A DNA stretch of 64,000 nt from Caenimonas sedimenti (GCF_007833165.1 NZ_VOBQ01000014.1:186001-250000), one strand, 5' to 3'. Counted from the first letter of the stretch, positions 11,174 to 20,368 are shown. Program-made: numbers and translations. Notes: generated from the letters alone by a model not told the origin.

Positions 11174-12609
11174 GCCGGGATTCTGGCCGCTTGGGCCCGG
11201 GCGTGCAGTCGCACGGGCATCTCGCTCGGCATCATCGTGAACGCCAGCACTTCGCGCACCGCGGCCGGATCGACCATGAGTTCGATCCTGAAATTGCGCA
11301 TCAGCATCGCCAGCACCATGCGCACCTCCACGCCCGCCAGGTGGCGCCCCGGACAGACCCGCGGGCCGGCGCCGAACTGCAGGAAGGCGCGGGAGTTGTG
11401 GGTGCCGACGACGTGGCCGGGCGCCCAGCGGTCGGGGCGGTATTCCAGCGGTGAGGCGAAATGTGCGGCGTCCAGCATGGCAGGCCGGAGCACGAAGAAC
11501 AGCGGCGTGCGCGCCTTCAACGCCACGCCGTCCAGCACCACGTCCTGGTTGGGCTCGAAGAACAGCACCGGTGCGATGGGCCGCAGCCGCTGCGCCTCGT
11601 TCGCCGCCGACTCCAGCAGGTCCAGTGCGCGCACCTGCTCCAGCGTGGCCGGCAGGGCGGCGTCGCCCAGCGCCTCCCGGCTCTTCAGGTGCAGTTGTTC
11701 CTGCCAATGCGGATGCTGCGCCAGGAAGTAGAGTGTCCAGGCCAGCGTGTGCGCGGTGGTGTCTTCGCCCGCCAGCAGCAGCGTCATGACGTTGGCGTGC
11801 ACCACGGCGTCGTTCACCTGCGAACCGGGTTGCTCGCTGGCGCGCAGCATGGACTCGAGCACGTTGCCCGGCGCCCGCCCCGGCGGCGCGGCGCGCAGGC
11901 GTTCGTGGGCGGCCGCGATCAGCCGGTCCACGTGGGCGTGGATCGCGGCGAGTGAACGGTCGAAGCGGCGGTCCGCCGGCAGCCGGACGTGGCGCCAGTA
12001 GGCCACGGGCGCATTGATGCGGGCCATCAGGCGCGGAAAGACTTCGGCCAGGTGGTTCTGGATCACGTCACCGTCGTTGTCCATGGTGTTCGGGTCTTCG
12101 CCGAATGCGAGGGCCGTGGTCACGTCCACGGTGAAGCGCATCAGGTCGCGGCTCATGTCCACCACGGTGCCCGCGGCGGCCGCTGCCTGCCAGTGGCGCA
12201 GCAGCCGCGCGGTGATCTTCTCGATCACCGGCAGGAATCCGCGGAAATGCGTGGCGTTGAGCGCCTCCATCACCAGCCGGCGTTGCGGCCGCCAGGCATC
12301 GCCCTCGACCGAGAACACGCCGTTGGAGCCCATCTCGGCGATGCAACGCTCGATCTGGTGCACGCGCCGATAGCGCTCGGGCCGGTCCCGCAGCACCGTC
12401 TGCAGCACCTCCGGGTCGGCGCTCACGTACACCTGCTGCGGCCCGAGCTTCAGGCGATAAGGCGATCCAAGTTCGGCCTGCCAAGCCTCCAGCTGGGTGT
12501 GCAGGCGTTCGGGTCTGAGCGCAAGCAGGTTGCCCACCACGGGCAGGCCGCCGGGGGCGGGCAGGTCGGCAAGCTGCCGGGTCGCGGTCTGCGCCGTCGC
12601 GGTCTCCAT
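11170..12609 (-). CDS. cytochrome P450
   Basis: A 479-residue soluble-type P450 monooxygenase without an evident membrane anchor. Visible motifs are the I-helix LLLAGEDTTAHTLAW (AGxDTT oxygen-activation motif), an ExxR pair in NEAQRLRP, and the haem loop FGAGPRVCPG with axial C419. No reductase domain is fused and no ferredoxin gene adjoins, so electrons must come from elsewhere. Start METATAQ at 12609 places a Pro-rich PAPGGLPVVGN segment near the N-terminus as is usual. First gene of an operon with two glutathione transferases, suggesting oxidation followed by glutathione handling. The substrate is not deducible. Confidence 0.93.
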   Translation of the reverse strand: METATAQTATRQLADLPAPGGLPVVGNLLALRPERLHTQLEAWQAELGSPYRLKLGPQQVYVSADPEVLQTVLRDRPERYRRVHQIERCIAEMGSNGVFSVEGDAWRPQRRLVMEALNATHFRGFLPVIEKITARLLRHWQAAAAAGTVVDMSRDLMRFTVDVTTALAFGEDPNTMDNDGDVIQNHLAEVFPRLMARINAPVAYWRHVRLPADRRFDRSLAAIHAHVDRLIAAAHERLRAAPPGRAPGNVLESMLRASEQPGSQVNDAVVHANVMTLLLAGEDTTAHTLAWTLYFLAQHPHWQEQLHLKSREALGDAALPATLEQVRALDLLESAANEAQRLRPIAPVLFFEPNQDVVLDGVALKARTPLFFVLRPAMLDAAHFASPLEYRPDRWAPGHVVGTHNSRAFLQFGAGPRVCPGRHLAGVEVRMVLAMLMRNFRIELMVDPAAVREVLAFTMMPSEMPVRLHARAQAARIPA

Positions 12610-12716
12610 GGGGTGGCCCCTCAATTGTGTGGAAGTGCAGCATTCTGCGATGAGACCCCGGAGGACCCAAAACTTGCGTACCATGGGGCGCTACCAACGA
12701 CCGAAGGAGAACGACC

Positions 12717-13136
12717 ATGGGTTTTTTCAGCAAGATTCTGGACAAGCTGGGTTTTGACGCCGGCAACAACAAAGTCGACGAGATGCTCAAGGGCACGGGC
12801 ACTTCGACGGCCACGGTGGTCGGCGGCGCCGCTCCAACCAGCACGGCGTCCATGGGAGGCCCCGCGGCGGTGCCGATGAAGGAAGTGGACGTGGTCGCGC
12901 AGCTCGACGCGAAGGCCGCCGCCAATTCGCAGAAATTGAACTGGAAGACCTCGATCGTCGACCTGCTCAAATTGCTGGATCTCGATAGCAGCCTGGCCGC
13001 CCGCAAGGAACTGGCCGGCGAGTTGAACGTGAGGGCCGGCGCCGACGGCAGCGCGGAGCAGAACATGGCGCTGCACAAGGCGGTGCTGGCGAAGCTCGCC
13101 GCCAACGGCGGCAACGTGCCCAAGGAACTGCTGTAA
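12717..13136 (+). CDS. DUF3597 family protein
   Basis: A 139-residue protein that looks like DUF3597: MGFFSKILDKLGF start, a low-complexity Gly/Thr/Ala linker (about residues 25-50), then a conserved helical domain with VDVVAQLDAKAA, LNWKTSIVDLLKLLDLDSS and ARKELAGEL, a mu/Cro-like helical arrangement of unknown function. A good AAGGAG ribosome site precedes ATG 12717. It is divergent from the P450 and followed after 13 nt by a DUF937 gene, so the two are probably cotranscribed. The family resembles LysM-less relatives of periplasmic stress proteins, but no function is established. Confidence 0.85.
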   Translation: MGFFSKILDKLGFDAGNNKVDEMLKGTGTSTATVVGGAAPTSTASMGGPAAVPMKEVDVVAQLDAKAAANSQKLNWKTSIVDLLKLLDLDSSLAARKELAGELNVRAGADGSAEQNMALHKAVLAKLAANGGNVPKELL

Positions 13137-13149
13137 CCGGCAGCGCGCC

Positions 13150-13761
13150 ATGAACCTCACCGACATCCTGGCGCAGGCAGGCGGCCTGCAATCCGTCGCC
13201 CGTGACCTGGGCGTGAGCGAAAGCCAGGTGGCGAGCGGCGCCGAGGCGCTGCTGCCCGCCATCCTGGGCGGCATGAAGAAGCAGGCGCAGGCGCAACCGG
13301 CGGGGCTGGAGGGCCTGGGTGGCCTGCTTGGCCAGTTGGGCGGCGGCGGGCTGCTGGACCAGGTGCTGAGCCCGCAACGCACCGACGTGAGCGCGGGCAA
13401 CGACGTGCTGGGGCAGATCTTCGGCTCCAAGGACGTGAGCCGCACGGTGGCGCAGAACGCAGCCACCCAGACGGGGCTGGATCCCAGCCTGCTGCGCAAG
13501 ATGCTGCCGCTGCTGGCCATGCTGGTCACCGGCTTCCTGGCGAAGCAGGCCGGAGCGGCGAGCGGCGCGCCAAGCCCTTCCGGCGGCGGCCTGGGCGACC
13601 TGATCGGGGGGCTCGGCGGCATGCTGGGTGGAGGCAAGCCCGCGGGCGGCGCCGCCGGTGGCCTCGGAGGCCTGGGCGGCCTCGGCGCCATGCTCGACAT
13701 GAACGGCGACGGCAACGCCCTCGACGACATCATGCGCATGGCCGGCAAGGCCATGCGCTGA
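13150..13761 (+). CDS. DUF937 family protein
   Basis: A 203-residue protein with the DUF937 pattern: LGVSESQVASGAEALLPAILGGM near residues 20-43, a Gly/Leu-rich middle, DVLGQIFGSKDVSRTVAQ and LLRKMLPLLAMLVTGFLAKQ. The C-terminal third is Gly-rich and ends GDGNALDDIMRMAGKAMR. Related to the YidB-like family; function unknown. No signal peptide is obvious, so it is probably cytoplasmic. It lies 13 nt downstream of the DUF3597 gene in the same orientation. Confidence 0.85.
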   Translation: MNLTDILAQAGGLQSVARDLGVSESQVASGAEALLPAILGGMKKQAQAQPAGLEGLGGLLGQLGGGGLLDQVLSPQRTDVSAGNDVLGQIFGSKDVSRTVAQNAATQTGLDPSLLRKMLPLLAMLVTGFLAKQAGAASGAPSPSGGGLGDLIGGLGGMLGGGKPAGGAAGGLGGLGGLGAMLDMNGDGNALDDIMRMAGKAMR

Positions 13762-13772
13762 CGATCAGAGGG

Positions 13773-14921
13773 CTACCACTCCACCAGGCTGAAGCCCACG
13801 GTGAACACCGTGCGGCGCCGGTTGTAATCGAGCAGGCTGTCACCCCAGCCCGTGAAGAGCTGGGTGTGCAGCTGCAGCCCGCCGGCGGGCGTGTCTTCGC
13901 CCAGCGAGCGGAACCATTCGAGCCGCAGCGAGCCGTGCCCCGGCTTGTCCAGAGAATGGCGCACCGTCGCAGCCAGCAGGTGATTGGGGTTCACCTGCCA
14001 CTGGCCGCGCAGCTCCGCGCGGCCGATGAAATCGCTGATGCCCGGGTTGTCGTCGGTGCCGCCTTCGGGCAGCCGGCGCCAGATGCGTGCGTCCACCTGG
14101 AACGGTCCCTTCTCGGCCCCGGCCATCAGGTAGCCGCGGTTCCAGCTGCGCGAGTAGGGCAGCGATTGGCCGTTCGACTGGTGCACCAGGCCCAGCCCGG
14201 CGTAGCGCAGCCGCCATTCGCCCTTCTTCGCGTCCTGCAGCGGCATCACGTACATGATTTCCGGTTCGTGGTCGGTGCTGCGGAACGGGCGCGACAGGCT
14301 TGGGCTGAACAACTGCCAGTAAGACTGCTGCGTGTACCCGAGCCAGAGCGAATCGCTGCCGTTGGCCACGAAGGGCAGCAGCGTCGAGGCGATCTTCGTG
14401 CGCACCGACAACTGCAGCCGCGCCTCGGTGGTCCGGTAGTCCTGTGCCTCCGGTGCGCTGTTCTCCGGGTTGCCGGAGGTCGGCTGGCGATTCACCGTGT
14501 CGGCCGTCACCGCCGCCAGCGTGATGGGCCGGTAGCCGCGGATGCCGAAGGGGCCGCAGTCCGCCTTGGGCTCCAGCTCCCAGAAGCGGGAGAGCGGCGT
14601 GAGGGCCTCGTCATGGCAGCCGTCCAGCGTGGTCAGGCGCGCGACGCGCCGTGCCTTGGCCACGTCGCCGCGCGTCAGGCCGGTGGCCGGGGCGCTCGCC
14701 GGCACGGCCGGTGGCTGCGCGAGCGCGCTGGCGGGCGGCGTAGCGGTGGCGGCCGTGCCCGGCGCGCGCTGGCTCTCGGCCCAGCGATCGAAGCACACCA
14801 GCCGGTCGGCCGGTGCAGAAATGTCCGCGCAGGCCTGCCAACTGGCAGGCGCCTGGGCCGTGGCGGCGATCGGAAGGAGCAGGAGCAGGGGCGCCAGGCG
14901 CCAGGAGCGGACAGTGAGCAT
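13773..14921 (-). CDS. pldA: outer membrane phospholipase A (OMPLA)
   Basis: An outer-membrane beta-barrel phospholipase that hydrolyses phospholipids appearing in the outer leaflet. The 382 residues start with a signal peptide (MLTVRSWRLAPLLLLLPIAATAQA), then an extra Pro/Ala-rich N-terminal region of about 100 residues before the barrel. The catalytic arrangement is clear: H247 and S249 in HQSNGQ, and N261 fourteen residues after the His, the same spacing as H142/S144/N156 of E. coli PldA. The terminal Phe/Trp-type strand (FSLVEW) is typical of barrels. It follows the small exported gene by 2 nt. Confidence 0.92.
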   Translation of the reverse strand: MLTVRSWRLAPLLLLLPIAATAQAPASWQACADISAPADRLVCFDRWAESQRAPGTAATATPPASALAQPPAVPASAPATGLTRGDVAKARRVARLTTLDGCHDEALTPLSRFWELEPKADCGPFGIRGYRPITLAAVTADTVNRQPTSGNPENSAPEAQDYRTTEARLQLSVRTKIASTLLPFVANGSDSLWLGYTQQSYWQLFSPSLSRPFRSTDHEPEIMYVMPLQDAKKGEWRLRYAGLGLVHQSNGQSLPYSRSWNRGYLMAGAEKGPFQVDARIWRRLPEGGTDDNPGISDFIGRAELRGQWQVNPNHLLAATVRHSLDKPGHGSLRLEWFRSLGEDTPAGGLQLHTQLFTGWGDSLLDYNRRRTVFTVGFSLVEW

Positions 14922-14923
14922 GC

Positions 14924-15379
14924 TCAATTCGGCATCTTCCGCAGCACGAAGCGGTGCGGTTTCGGCGGATCTTTTTCTTCCTGCCACACCCCGCGGATCT
15001 CCTTGCCGCAAGAGCCTTCGACCAGGTCGCCGGTCCACACGGCGCTGATGCGCCGGCCGTCGTCCGATTCCTCCATCGAGAACTCGCCCTTGTCGACGTC
15101 GGCGGCCAACTGCGAGCGCTGGCCGTTGCGGTTGATCGAGCCGGTGAGCCGGCCTTCGTCCTCGGGATGCTTCTCGAACAACAGCGTGGCGCCTTGCCAC
15201 AGGCCCTGGAATTCGGCGCGCCAGAGGCCGAGCAGGTGGGCTTGCCTCACCTCCGTGGGCTTGGGACAGTTGGCAGACGCCGGGGCGGCCGGCGCCGGCG
15301 CTTGTGCGAATGCGGCTCCAGCGACGAGGGCGAGCGCGGGCAGGACGGAAAGGGCAGGGAAAAGTCGGGCGGGTTTCAC
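14924..15379 (-). CDS. exported protein of unknown function
   Basis: A 151-residue protein with a signal peptide ending AGAAFAQA, an Ala/Pro linker, then a compact domain with LLGLWRAEFQGLWQGATLLFEKHPE and a GSCGKEIRGVW motif, resembling lipocalin-like or avidin-like beta-sheet fragments. I do not recognise a named family. Two cysteines (in the ANCPKP and GSCGKE segments) could form a disulfide in the periplasm. Directly upstream of pldA (2-nt gap) and presumably cotranscribed with it. Confidence 0.75.
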   Translation of the reverse strand: MKPARLFPALSVLPALALVAGAAFAQAPAPAAPASANCPKPTEVRQAHLLGLWRAEFQGLWQGATLLFEKHPEDEGRLTGSINRNGQRSQLAADVDKGEFSMEESDDGRRISAVWTGDLVEGSCGKEIRGVWQEEKDPPKPHRFVLRKMPN

Positions 15380-15400
15380 GATACATGACTATAGTGCCGC

Positions 15401-16696
15401 ATGCCCGGCACCGAGACTCCCCTGGACGTGGCCATCGTGGGTGGCGGCATCGGCGGGGTGATCGCGCTGCACTACGCGCAGCGCGCGGGCCTGGATGCGC
15501 TGCTGTTCGAGAAGCAGTCCGCGGTCGGTGGCCTGTGGCGCCAGCTGCCGGCCTGGCAGGACATCCAGATCAGCCCGCCCGACTGGGCACTGGGCGACCT
15601 GCCGCTGGCGGGCGCGCTGCAGCCGGACATCGTGGCCAACATCGAAGCGTGGGTCGAGCGCTTCGGCCTCGCGGACTGCATCCGCCTGGACACGCCGGTG
15701 CTGCAAGCGCGCCAGGAAGGCACGGGCTGGGTGCTGGAGACACCCCAGGGCGTGGTGCGGGCCCGCCACCTGGTCGCCGCTTCGGGCGCGCACAACACAC
15801 CTGTGGTGCCGCCGGTGGAGCGGGTGCAAAGCCAGGTCCGTGAGCTGCATTCCAGCGCGCTGCACGACCCCGGGGAACTGCATGGCCGCGACGTCCTGGT
15901 GGTGGGTGGGGGCGCCTCCGCCTTCGACCTGCTCGATCTCTGCCTCGAGCACGGCGCGCGCCGCATCACCTGGCTGCACCGCGGGCTGAAGTGGTTCCAG
16001 CCGACGGGCAAGCCCAAGCACATCGCGGGCAGCGTGCGCGGCTTCGCGCGGCTGCAGCACAGCGGCATGACGCCGGCGCAGCAGAGCGCGGCGATCCAGG
16101 CCGAGATGCGGTCACGCTACGAGAAGTTCGGGCTGAGCGGCATCATTCCCGCGCAGCCGTTCGACGTGCTGCAGGACCAGTTGATTCCGGGCCGGCAGCG
16201 CATGCTGGCCGAGTTCGCGCGCATCGGGCGTTTCGGTGGCAGTGTGGCGCGCATCGATGGCCGCACCGTGACCACGTCGGCCGGTGAACAAATCGATGCG
16301 GACTTGCTGCTGTGGGGCACGGGCTACGCCACCGACCTTTCGTATTTTGCCGAGCCGCGCATCGCGGGGATCCGCAGCGTGAACGAGCTCGTGGCGCGCT
16401 GCGGCGGCATCGTCTGCAGCCTGGATGCCGAGAACCTCTACTTCCCCGGCGTCGGCCTCGACGGCATTGGCGCCGCGCCCTGGGCCTATTCGCTGCTGGC
16501 CCGCACGATCATGTCGCACGTGCGCGGCACGGCAAAGCTGGACAAGGTGCCGGTGGGGCACAAGGTGAACCATTTCGAGCTGGTCGCGTATCTGGCCGAG
16601 CGCGACCCGGCGAACTATCCACCGGGCTGGCGCGCGCAATACCGCGAGCTGGCGCTGAACACGCCGGATGATCGGCCGTACCCAGTCCCGGGCTGA
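15401..16696 (+). CDS. flavin-containing monooxygenase-type FAD/NAD(P) oxidoreductase
   Basis: A 431-residue class B flavoprotein. The FAD Rossmann motif is VAIVGGGIGG at residues 10-19, and a second nucleotide fold appears as VLVVGGGASAFDL near residue 167. The ATG-type motif LLLWGTGYATDLS links the two as in FMO/BVMO relatives. Expected activity is NADPH-dependent oxygenation of a soft nucleophile or ketone; the full BVMO fingerprint is not evident, so a simple reductase or N-hydroxylase remains possible. Divergent from the exported gene and convergent with rep. Confidence 0.85.
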   Translation: MPGTETPLDVAIVGGGIGGVIALHYAQRAGLDALLFEKQSAVGGLWRQLPAWQDIQISPPDWALGDLPLAGALQPDIVANIEAWVERFGLADCIRLDTPVLQARQEGTGWVLETPQGVVRARHLVAASGAHNTPVVPPVERVQSQVRELHSSALHDPGELHGRDVLVVGGGASAFDLLDLCLEHGARRITWLHRGLKWFQPTGKPKHIAGSVRGFARLQHSGMTPAQQSAAIQAEMRSRYEKFGLSGIIPAQPFDVLQDQLIPGRQRMLAEFARIGRFGGSVARIDGRTVTTSAGEQIDADLLLWGTGYATDLSYFAEPRIAGIRSVNELVARCGGIVCSLDAENLYFPGVGLDGIGAAPWAYSLLARTIMSHVRGTAKLDKVPVGHKVNHFELVAYLAERDPANYPPGWRAQYRELALNTPDDRPYPVPG

Positions 16697-16705
16697 CGCC
16701 GGCGC

Positions 16706-18778
16706 CTAGCCGTTGCCCGTAGCGGCGGCCGCCGCGGCCGTCTCCGTCGCCTTCTTCGCGAACTCCGCGCGCAGCGCCTTGAGCTTTTCGCGCGGATCTT
16801 CCTTCGTCGTCGTTTTCTCCAGCGCCATCTCCGCGATGAAGCGGCTGGGCATGGCCGGCACCATCTCGCGGCCCTTCTTGCGGCGCTTGCTGTAGCTGAC
16901 CGCCAGCGAGCGCTGCGCGCGCGTGATGCCCACGTACATCAACCGGCGCTCCTCCTGCAGGCGCTGGGCGAACTCCTCGCTCACCGGCTTGCCGCCTTCG
17001 TCCTCGGGCTTGAAGGGCAGCAGGCCCTCGACGCAGCCGGCCAGCACCACGTGCGGCCACTCCAAGCCCTTGGCGGCGTGCAGCGTGGAGAGCGTCACCA
17101 CGTTCTGGTCTTTCTCGCGCTCGCTGATGGTGGAGAGCAGCGCGATGGTCTGCGCCACTTCGAGCAGGTTCTTCTTCTCGCTGGTGAGCGAGACACCGGC
17201 CGTGTCGTCGATCTCGCCACCGCAACGTTGCGCCATCCAGTCGCAGAACTCCAGCACGTTGGTCCAGCGGGCCGCCGCGACCTTCTCGCTGTCTTCACCG
17301 TCGTACAGGTGCTTCTCGTAGGCGATGTCCTTGAGCCACTCCAGCAGGAAGGCGCGGGCGCTCTCGGCGCCTTCGGTATGGCGCGCGCGGAACTCCAGGT
17401 CATTCACGTAGCGGCCGAACTCGTGCAGGCTGCCCACGGCGCGCGCCGGCAACACGCTCCCGAGCGATGAAGAGAACAGCGCTTCGAACAGGCTCAGCTT
17501 GTACTTGCTGGCGAAGGTGCCCAGGCTTTGCAGCGTCTGGTGGCCGATGCCGCGCTTCGGCGTGGTGACCGAACGCAGGAACGCCGGATCGTCGTCGTTG
17601 TTCACCCACAAACGCAACCAGGCGCACAGGTCACGAATCTCGGCGCGGTCGAAAAAGCTCTGGCCCCCTGACACCTTGTAGGGGATCTGGGCCTTGCGCA
17701 GCGCCTGCTCGAACACGCGGGCCTGGTGGTTGGCGCGGTACAGCACCGCGAAGTCCTTCCAATCCTTGCCGAGCCCGTTGGCTCGGATGGACTGGATGCG
17801 CGCCACGGTGCGTTCCGCTTCGTGCTCCTCGTGGTCGCAATCGACGATGCGCACCGGCTCGCCCTCGCCCAGTTCGGAGAACAGGGTCTTGGGAAACAGC
17901 TTCGGGTTGGGACCGATCACGTTGTTGGCCGCGCGCAGGATGGCGCTGGTGGAGCGGTAGTTCTGCTCCAGCTTCACCACCTTCAGCGTCGGGTAGTCCT
18001 GCGGCAGCTTCTTGAGGTTGTCGAGCGTGGCGCCGCGCCAGCCGTAGATGGACTGGTCGTCGTCTCCCACCGCGGTGAAGCGGCCGCGCTCGCCCACCAG
18101 CAGCTTGAGCAGCTCGTACTGGGTGGCGTTGGTGTCCTGGTACTCATCGACCAGCACGTGGCCCAGTTGCTGCTGCCACTTGTCGCGCACCTCGGCGTGG
18201 TCGCGTAGCAGCTTGAGCGGCAGGCCGATCAGGTCGTCGAAGTCGACGCTCTGGTAGGCCGTGAGCCGCTCTTCATAGCGCGCCATGATGCGCGCCGTGG
18301 TGCGCTCGAGGTCGTCCTTGGCCTGCGCCTCGGCCTGGGCCGCGTTCAGGCCCTGGTTCTTCCAGGAGCTGATGGCCCACTGCCACTGGCGCGCGGTGGC
18401 GGCGTCGGTGGTGCCGCCCGCGTCCTTGAGGATGCTGGTGACGTCGTCGGTGTCGAGGATCGAGAACTGCGGCTTCAGGCCGAGTGCCGCGCCGTCCTGC
18501 CGCATCATGCGCACACCCAGTGCGTGGAAGGTGCAGATCAGCACTTCCTTGGCTTCGCGGCCGACCAACTGTTTCGCGCGCTCCCGCATTTCGGCAGCGG
18601 CCTTGTTGGTGAAGGTGATGGCGGCGATGCGCTTCGCCTCCAGCCCGGCCTGGATCAGCCGCCCGATCTTGTGCGTGATGACGCGCGTCTTGCCGGAGCC
18701 AGCACCGGCCAGCACCAGGCAAGGACCATGCAGGTAGTTCACCGCTTCTTGCTGGGCGAGGTTGAGGCCGGCGGACAT
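16706..18778 (-). CDS. rep: ATP-dependent DNA helicase Rep
   Basis: A UvrD/Rep superfamily 1A helicase of 690 residues (E. coli Rep has 673), moving 3'-5' on DNA and clearing proteins ahead of forks. The N-terminus LNLAQQEAVNYLHGPCLVLAG contains the Q motif, followed by Walker A AGAGSGKT (24-31), motif Ia TFTNKAA, motif II VDEYQDT, motif III GDDDQSIYGWRGA, motif IV QNYRS and motif VI VGITRAQRSLA. Rep rather than UvrD is favoured by length and by the EQNYRST region. The C-terminal tail is Ala-rich. Confidence 0.93.
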   Translation of the reverse strand: MSAGLNLAQQEAVNYLHGPCLVLAGAGSGKTRVITHKIGRLIQAGLEAKRIAAITFTNKAAAEMRERAKQLVGREAKEVLICTFHALGVRMMRQDGAALGLKPQFSILDTDDVTSILKDAGGTTDAATARQWQWAISSWKNQGLNAAQAEAQAKDDLERTTARIMARYEERLTAYQSVDFDDLIGLPLKLLRDHAEVRDKWQQQLGHVLVDEYQDTNATQYELLKLLVGERGRFTAVGDDDQSIYGWRGATLDNLKKLPQDYPTLKVVKLEQNYRSTSAILRAANNVIGPNPKLFPKTLFSELGEGEPVRIVDCDHEEHEAERTVARIQSIRANGLGKDWKDFAVLYRANHQARVFEQALRKAQIPYKVSGGQSFFDRAEIRDLCAWLRLWVNNDDDPAFLRSVTTPKRGIGHQTLQSLGTFASKYKLSLFEALFSSSLGSVLPARAVGSLHEFGRYVNDLEFRARHTEGAESARAFLLEWLKDIAYEKHLYDGEDSEKVAAARWTNVLEFCDWMAQRCGGEIDDTAGVSLTSEKKNLLEVAQTIALLSTISEREKDQNVVTLSTLHAAKGLEWPHVVLAGCVEGLLPFKPEDEGGKPVSEEFAQRLQEERRLMYVGITRAQRSLAVSYSKRRKKGREMVPAMPSRFIAEMALEKTTTKEDPREKLKALRAEFAKKATETAAAAAATGNG

Positions 18779-18860
18779 TCGGGGGAGGGGTACAGCAGAA
18801 AGAGCGACGAATCATATAGGGGAGGCATGACCGTGCCCTCGTTTCCGGGACAATCCCGTT

Positions 18861-19826
18861 GTGCTAGCGATCCTGCTGATCACCTTCCCCTTCTTCGCGC
18901 TCGTCCTGTGCGGCTACATCGCCGCGCGCCGGCGCATGCTGCCGTTCGAAGCCATCGGCGGCCTCAACACGTTCGTGCTGTATTTCGCGCTGCCTTGCAT
19001 GCTGTACCGGTTCGGCGCCAGCACGCCCATCGCGCAGTTGCTGGACCCGGCCGCGGTGGTGGTCTACCTGGCGTGCGCACTCGTGATGGTCGCCGCCCTC
19101 GTGAAGTTCAGCATGAACGCGCGCATCCGCTGGAACGACGCCGCCTTCGGCGCGCTGGTCGGCGCTTTCCCCAACACCGGCTTCATGGGCGTGCCGTTGC
19201 TGGTGGCGTTGCTGGGCGCGCAGGCGGCCGGCCCGGCCATCCTCACCATCCTGGTCGATCTCGTGATCACCAGCTCGCTGTGCATCGCGCTGTCGCGCCT
19301 GGACGGCGCCGACGAGCACGGCGCGGCCGAAGCGGCAAAGAAGGCGCTGAAAGGGATGTTGGTCAACCCGATGCCCTGGGCCATCGTGCTCGGCGGGGTC
19401 TCGTCGGCGTTGCAGTGGAAGCCGATCGCGCCCGTGATGAACACGCTGGGCCTGCTGGCGGATGCCGCCTCACCGGTGGCGTTGTTCACCATCGGTGCCG
19501 TGCTCGCGCGGTCCCAGTTCCTGGCGGCAGCGCAGGAGCACGGGCCCATGCCGGCGGCGGACTTCGTGCCGGTGTCGGTGGCCAAACTGGTGGTGCATCC
19601 CCTGCTGGTCTGGGGCGCGGGCACGCTGGCGCGCATGGCGGGGCTGCCGCTGGATGCGTTCACGCTGACCGTGATGGTGCTGGTGGCGGCGCTGCCGAGT
19701 GCCAGCAATGTGTCGCTGCTCGCGGAGAGATTCGGCGCGGACACCGGCCGCATCGCCAGGATCATCCTGCTGACGACGGCGACGGCGTTCCTGACTTTTT
19801 CGGGGGCGGTGGCGCTCGTGCGGTGA
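18861..19826 (+). CDS. AEC-family transporter (auxin efflux carrier type)
   Basis: A 321-residue integral membrane protein with about ten hydrophobic segments, a central polar loop (SRLDGADEHGAAEAAKKALKG, about residues 150-170) and the duplicated AEC pattern: ALPCMLYRFG and FPNTGFMGVPLL in the first half, LPSASNVSLLAERFG in the second. AEC members export or import small organic acids such as malate; the substrate is undetermined. The start is GTG at 18861. Divergent from rep across about 80 bp. Confidence 0.9.
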   Translation: MLAILLITFPFFALVLCGYIAARRRMLPFEAIGGLNTFVLYFALPCMLYRFGASTPIAQLLDPAAVVVYLACALVMVAALVKFSMNARIRWNDAAFGALVGAFPNTGFMGVPLLVALLGAQAAGPAILTILVDLVITSSLCIALSRLDGADEHGAAEAAKKALKGMLVNPMPWAIVLGGVSSALQWKPIAPVMNTLGLLADAASPVALFTIGAVLARSQFLAAAQEHGPMPAADFVPVSVAKLVVHPLLVWGAGTLARMAGLPLDAFTLTVMVLVAALPSASNVSLLAERFGADTGRIARIILLTTATAFLTFSGAVALVR

Positions 19827-19927
19827 GCGTTCGCGGGCTCGCCACACGCCGGTGTGAAATCCATCACTTGCCTGGCGCTGAGGCCGGCGCGATAGTGCCG
19901 TGCAAGGGAGGTGTGCCACGGCACCGG

Positions 19928-20278
19928 ATGACGAGCAAGGCGAGCCAGTACAAGGTGATCAAGACGATGGCGCCGTCGCGGCACGGCGCGCTGAAGCTGG
20001 CCGAACGCTTTGGGCAGAAGCTCGTCTGCGTGCGCCACCGGGTGGACCCGACCGGGACGACCCGCCTCACCACCGTGGAACTGGTGGTCGAACGGACACC
20101 GATCCATCGCAGGAGCGACACCGTTGTCACGGTCCGGATCGGGTTCGGGGATCGCGCGTCAAGGGCCGCGGCCATCGCCGCCGGTGCAACGTGGGATCGC
20201 GATGCCAAGGTCTGGCGGATGCCTCTGCGTGTCGCGCGAGCGCTGAATCTGCAAGAATGGACGGGAGAAGAAAGTTAG
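19928..20278 (+). CDS. small protein with a C-terminal GAxWD...KxWxxP motif
   Basis: A 116-residue basic protein of unknown function. The N-terminal half (KHG-type helix ALKLAERFGQKLVCVRHR) is followed by a beta-rich part and a C-terminal IAAGATWDRDAKVWRMPLRVA. That last segment resembles the short GA-x-WD-x6-W-x-x-P motif of DUF5710-like modules found in primases of mobile elements. This is a motif-level similarity only. A GGGAGG box precedes ATG 19928 at a long distance (15 nt). It is the last gene before the cassette array. Confidence 0.6.
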   Translation: MTSKASQYKVIKTMAPSRHGALKLAERFGQKLVCVRHRVDPTGTTRLTTVELVVERTPIHRRSDTVVTVRIGFGDRASRAAAIAAGATWDRDAKVWRMPLRVARALNLQEWTGEES

Positions 20279-20368
20279 CATCCCCATGCAAGCCACATCT
20301 ATCCGGAACAGTGCACATCTAGCCAGTTGTGGGCAGGGATGGGTGGTTGGCGTGCGGTCTATATTACG

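Noticed and set aside
20279..20368. Possible attI or attC at the left edge of the array
   Set aside because: Only the GTTATG junction is present; no R'' core or integrase-site pattern can be seen in the preceding 90 bp.
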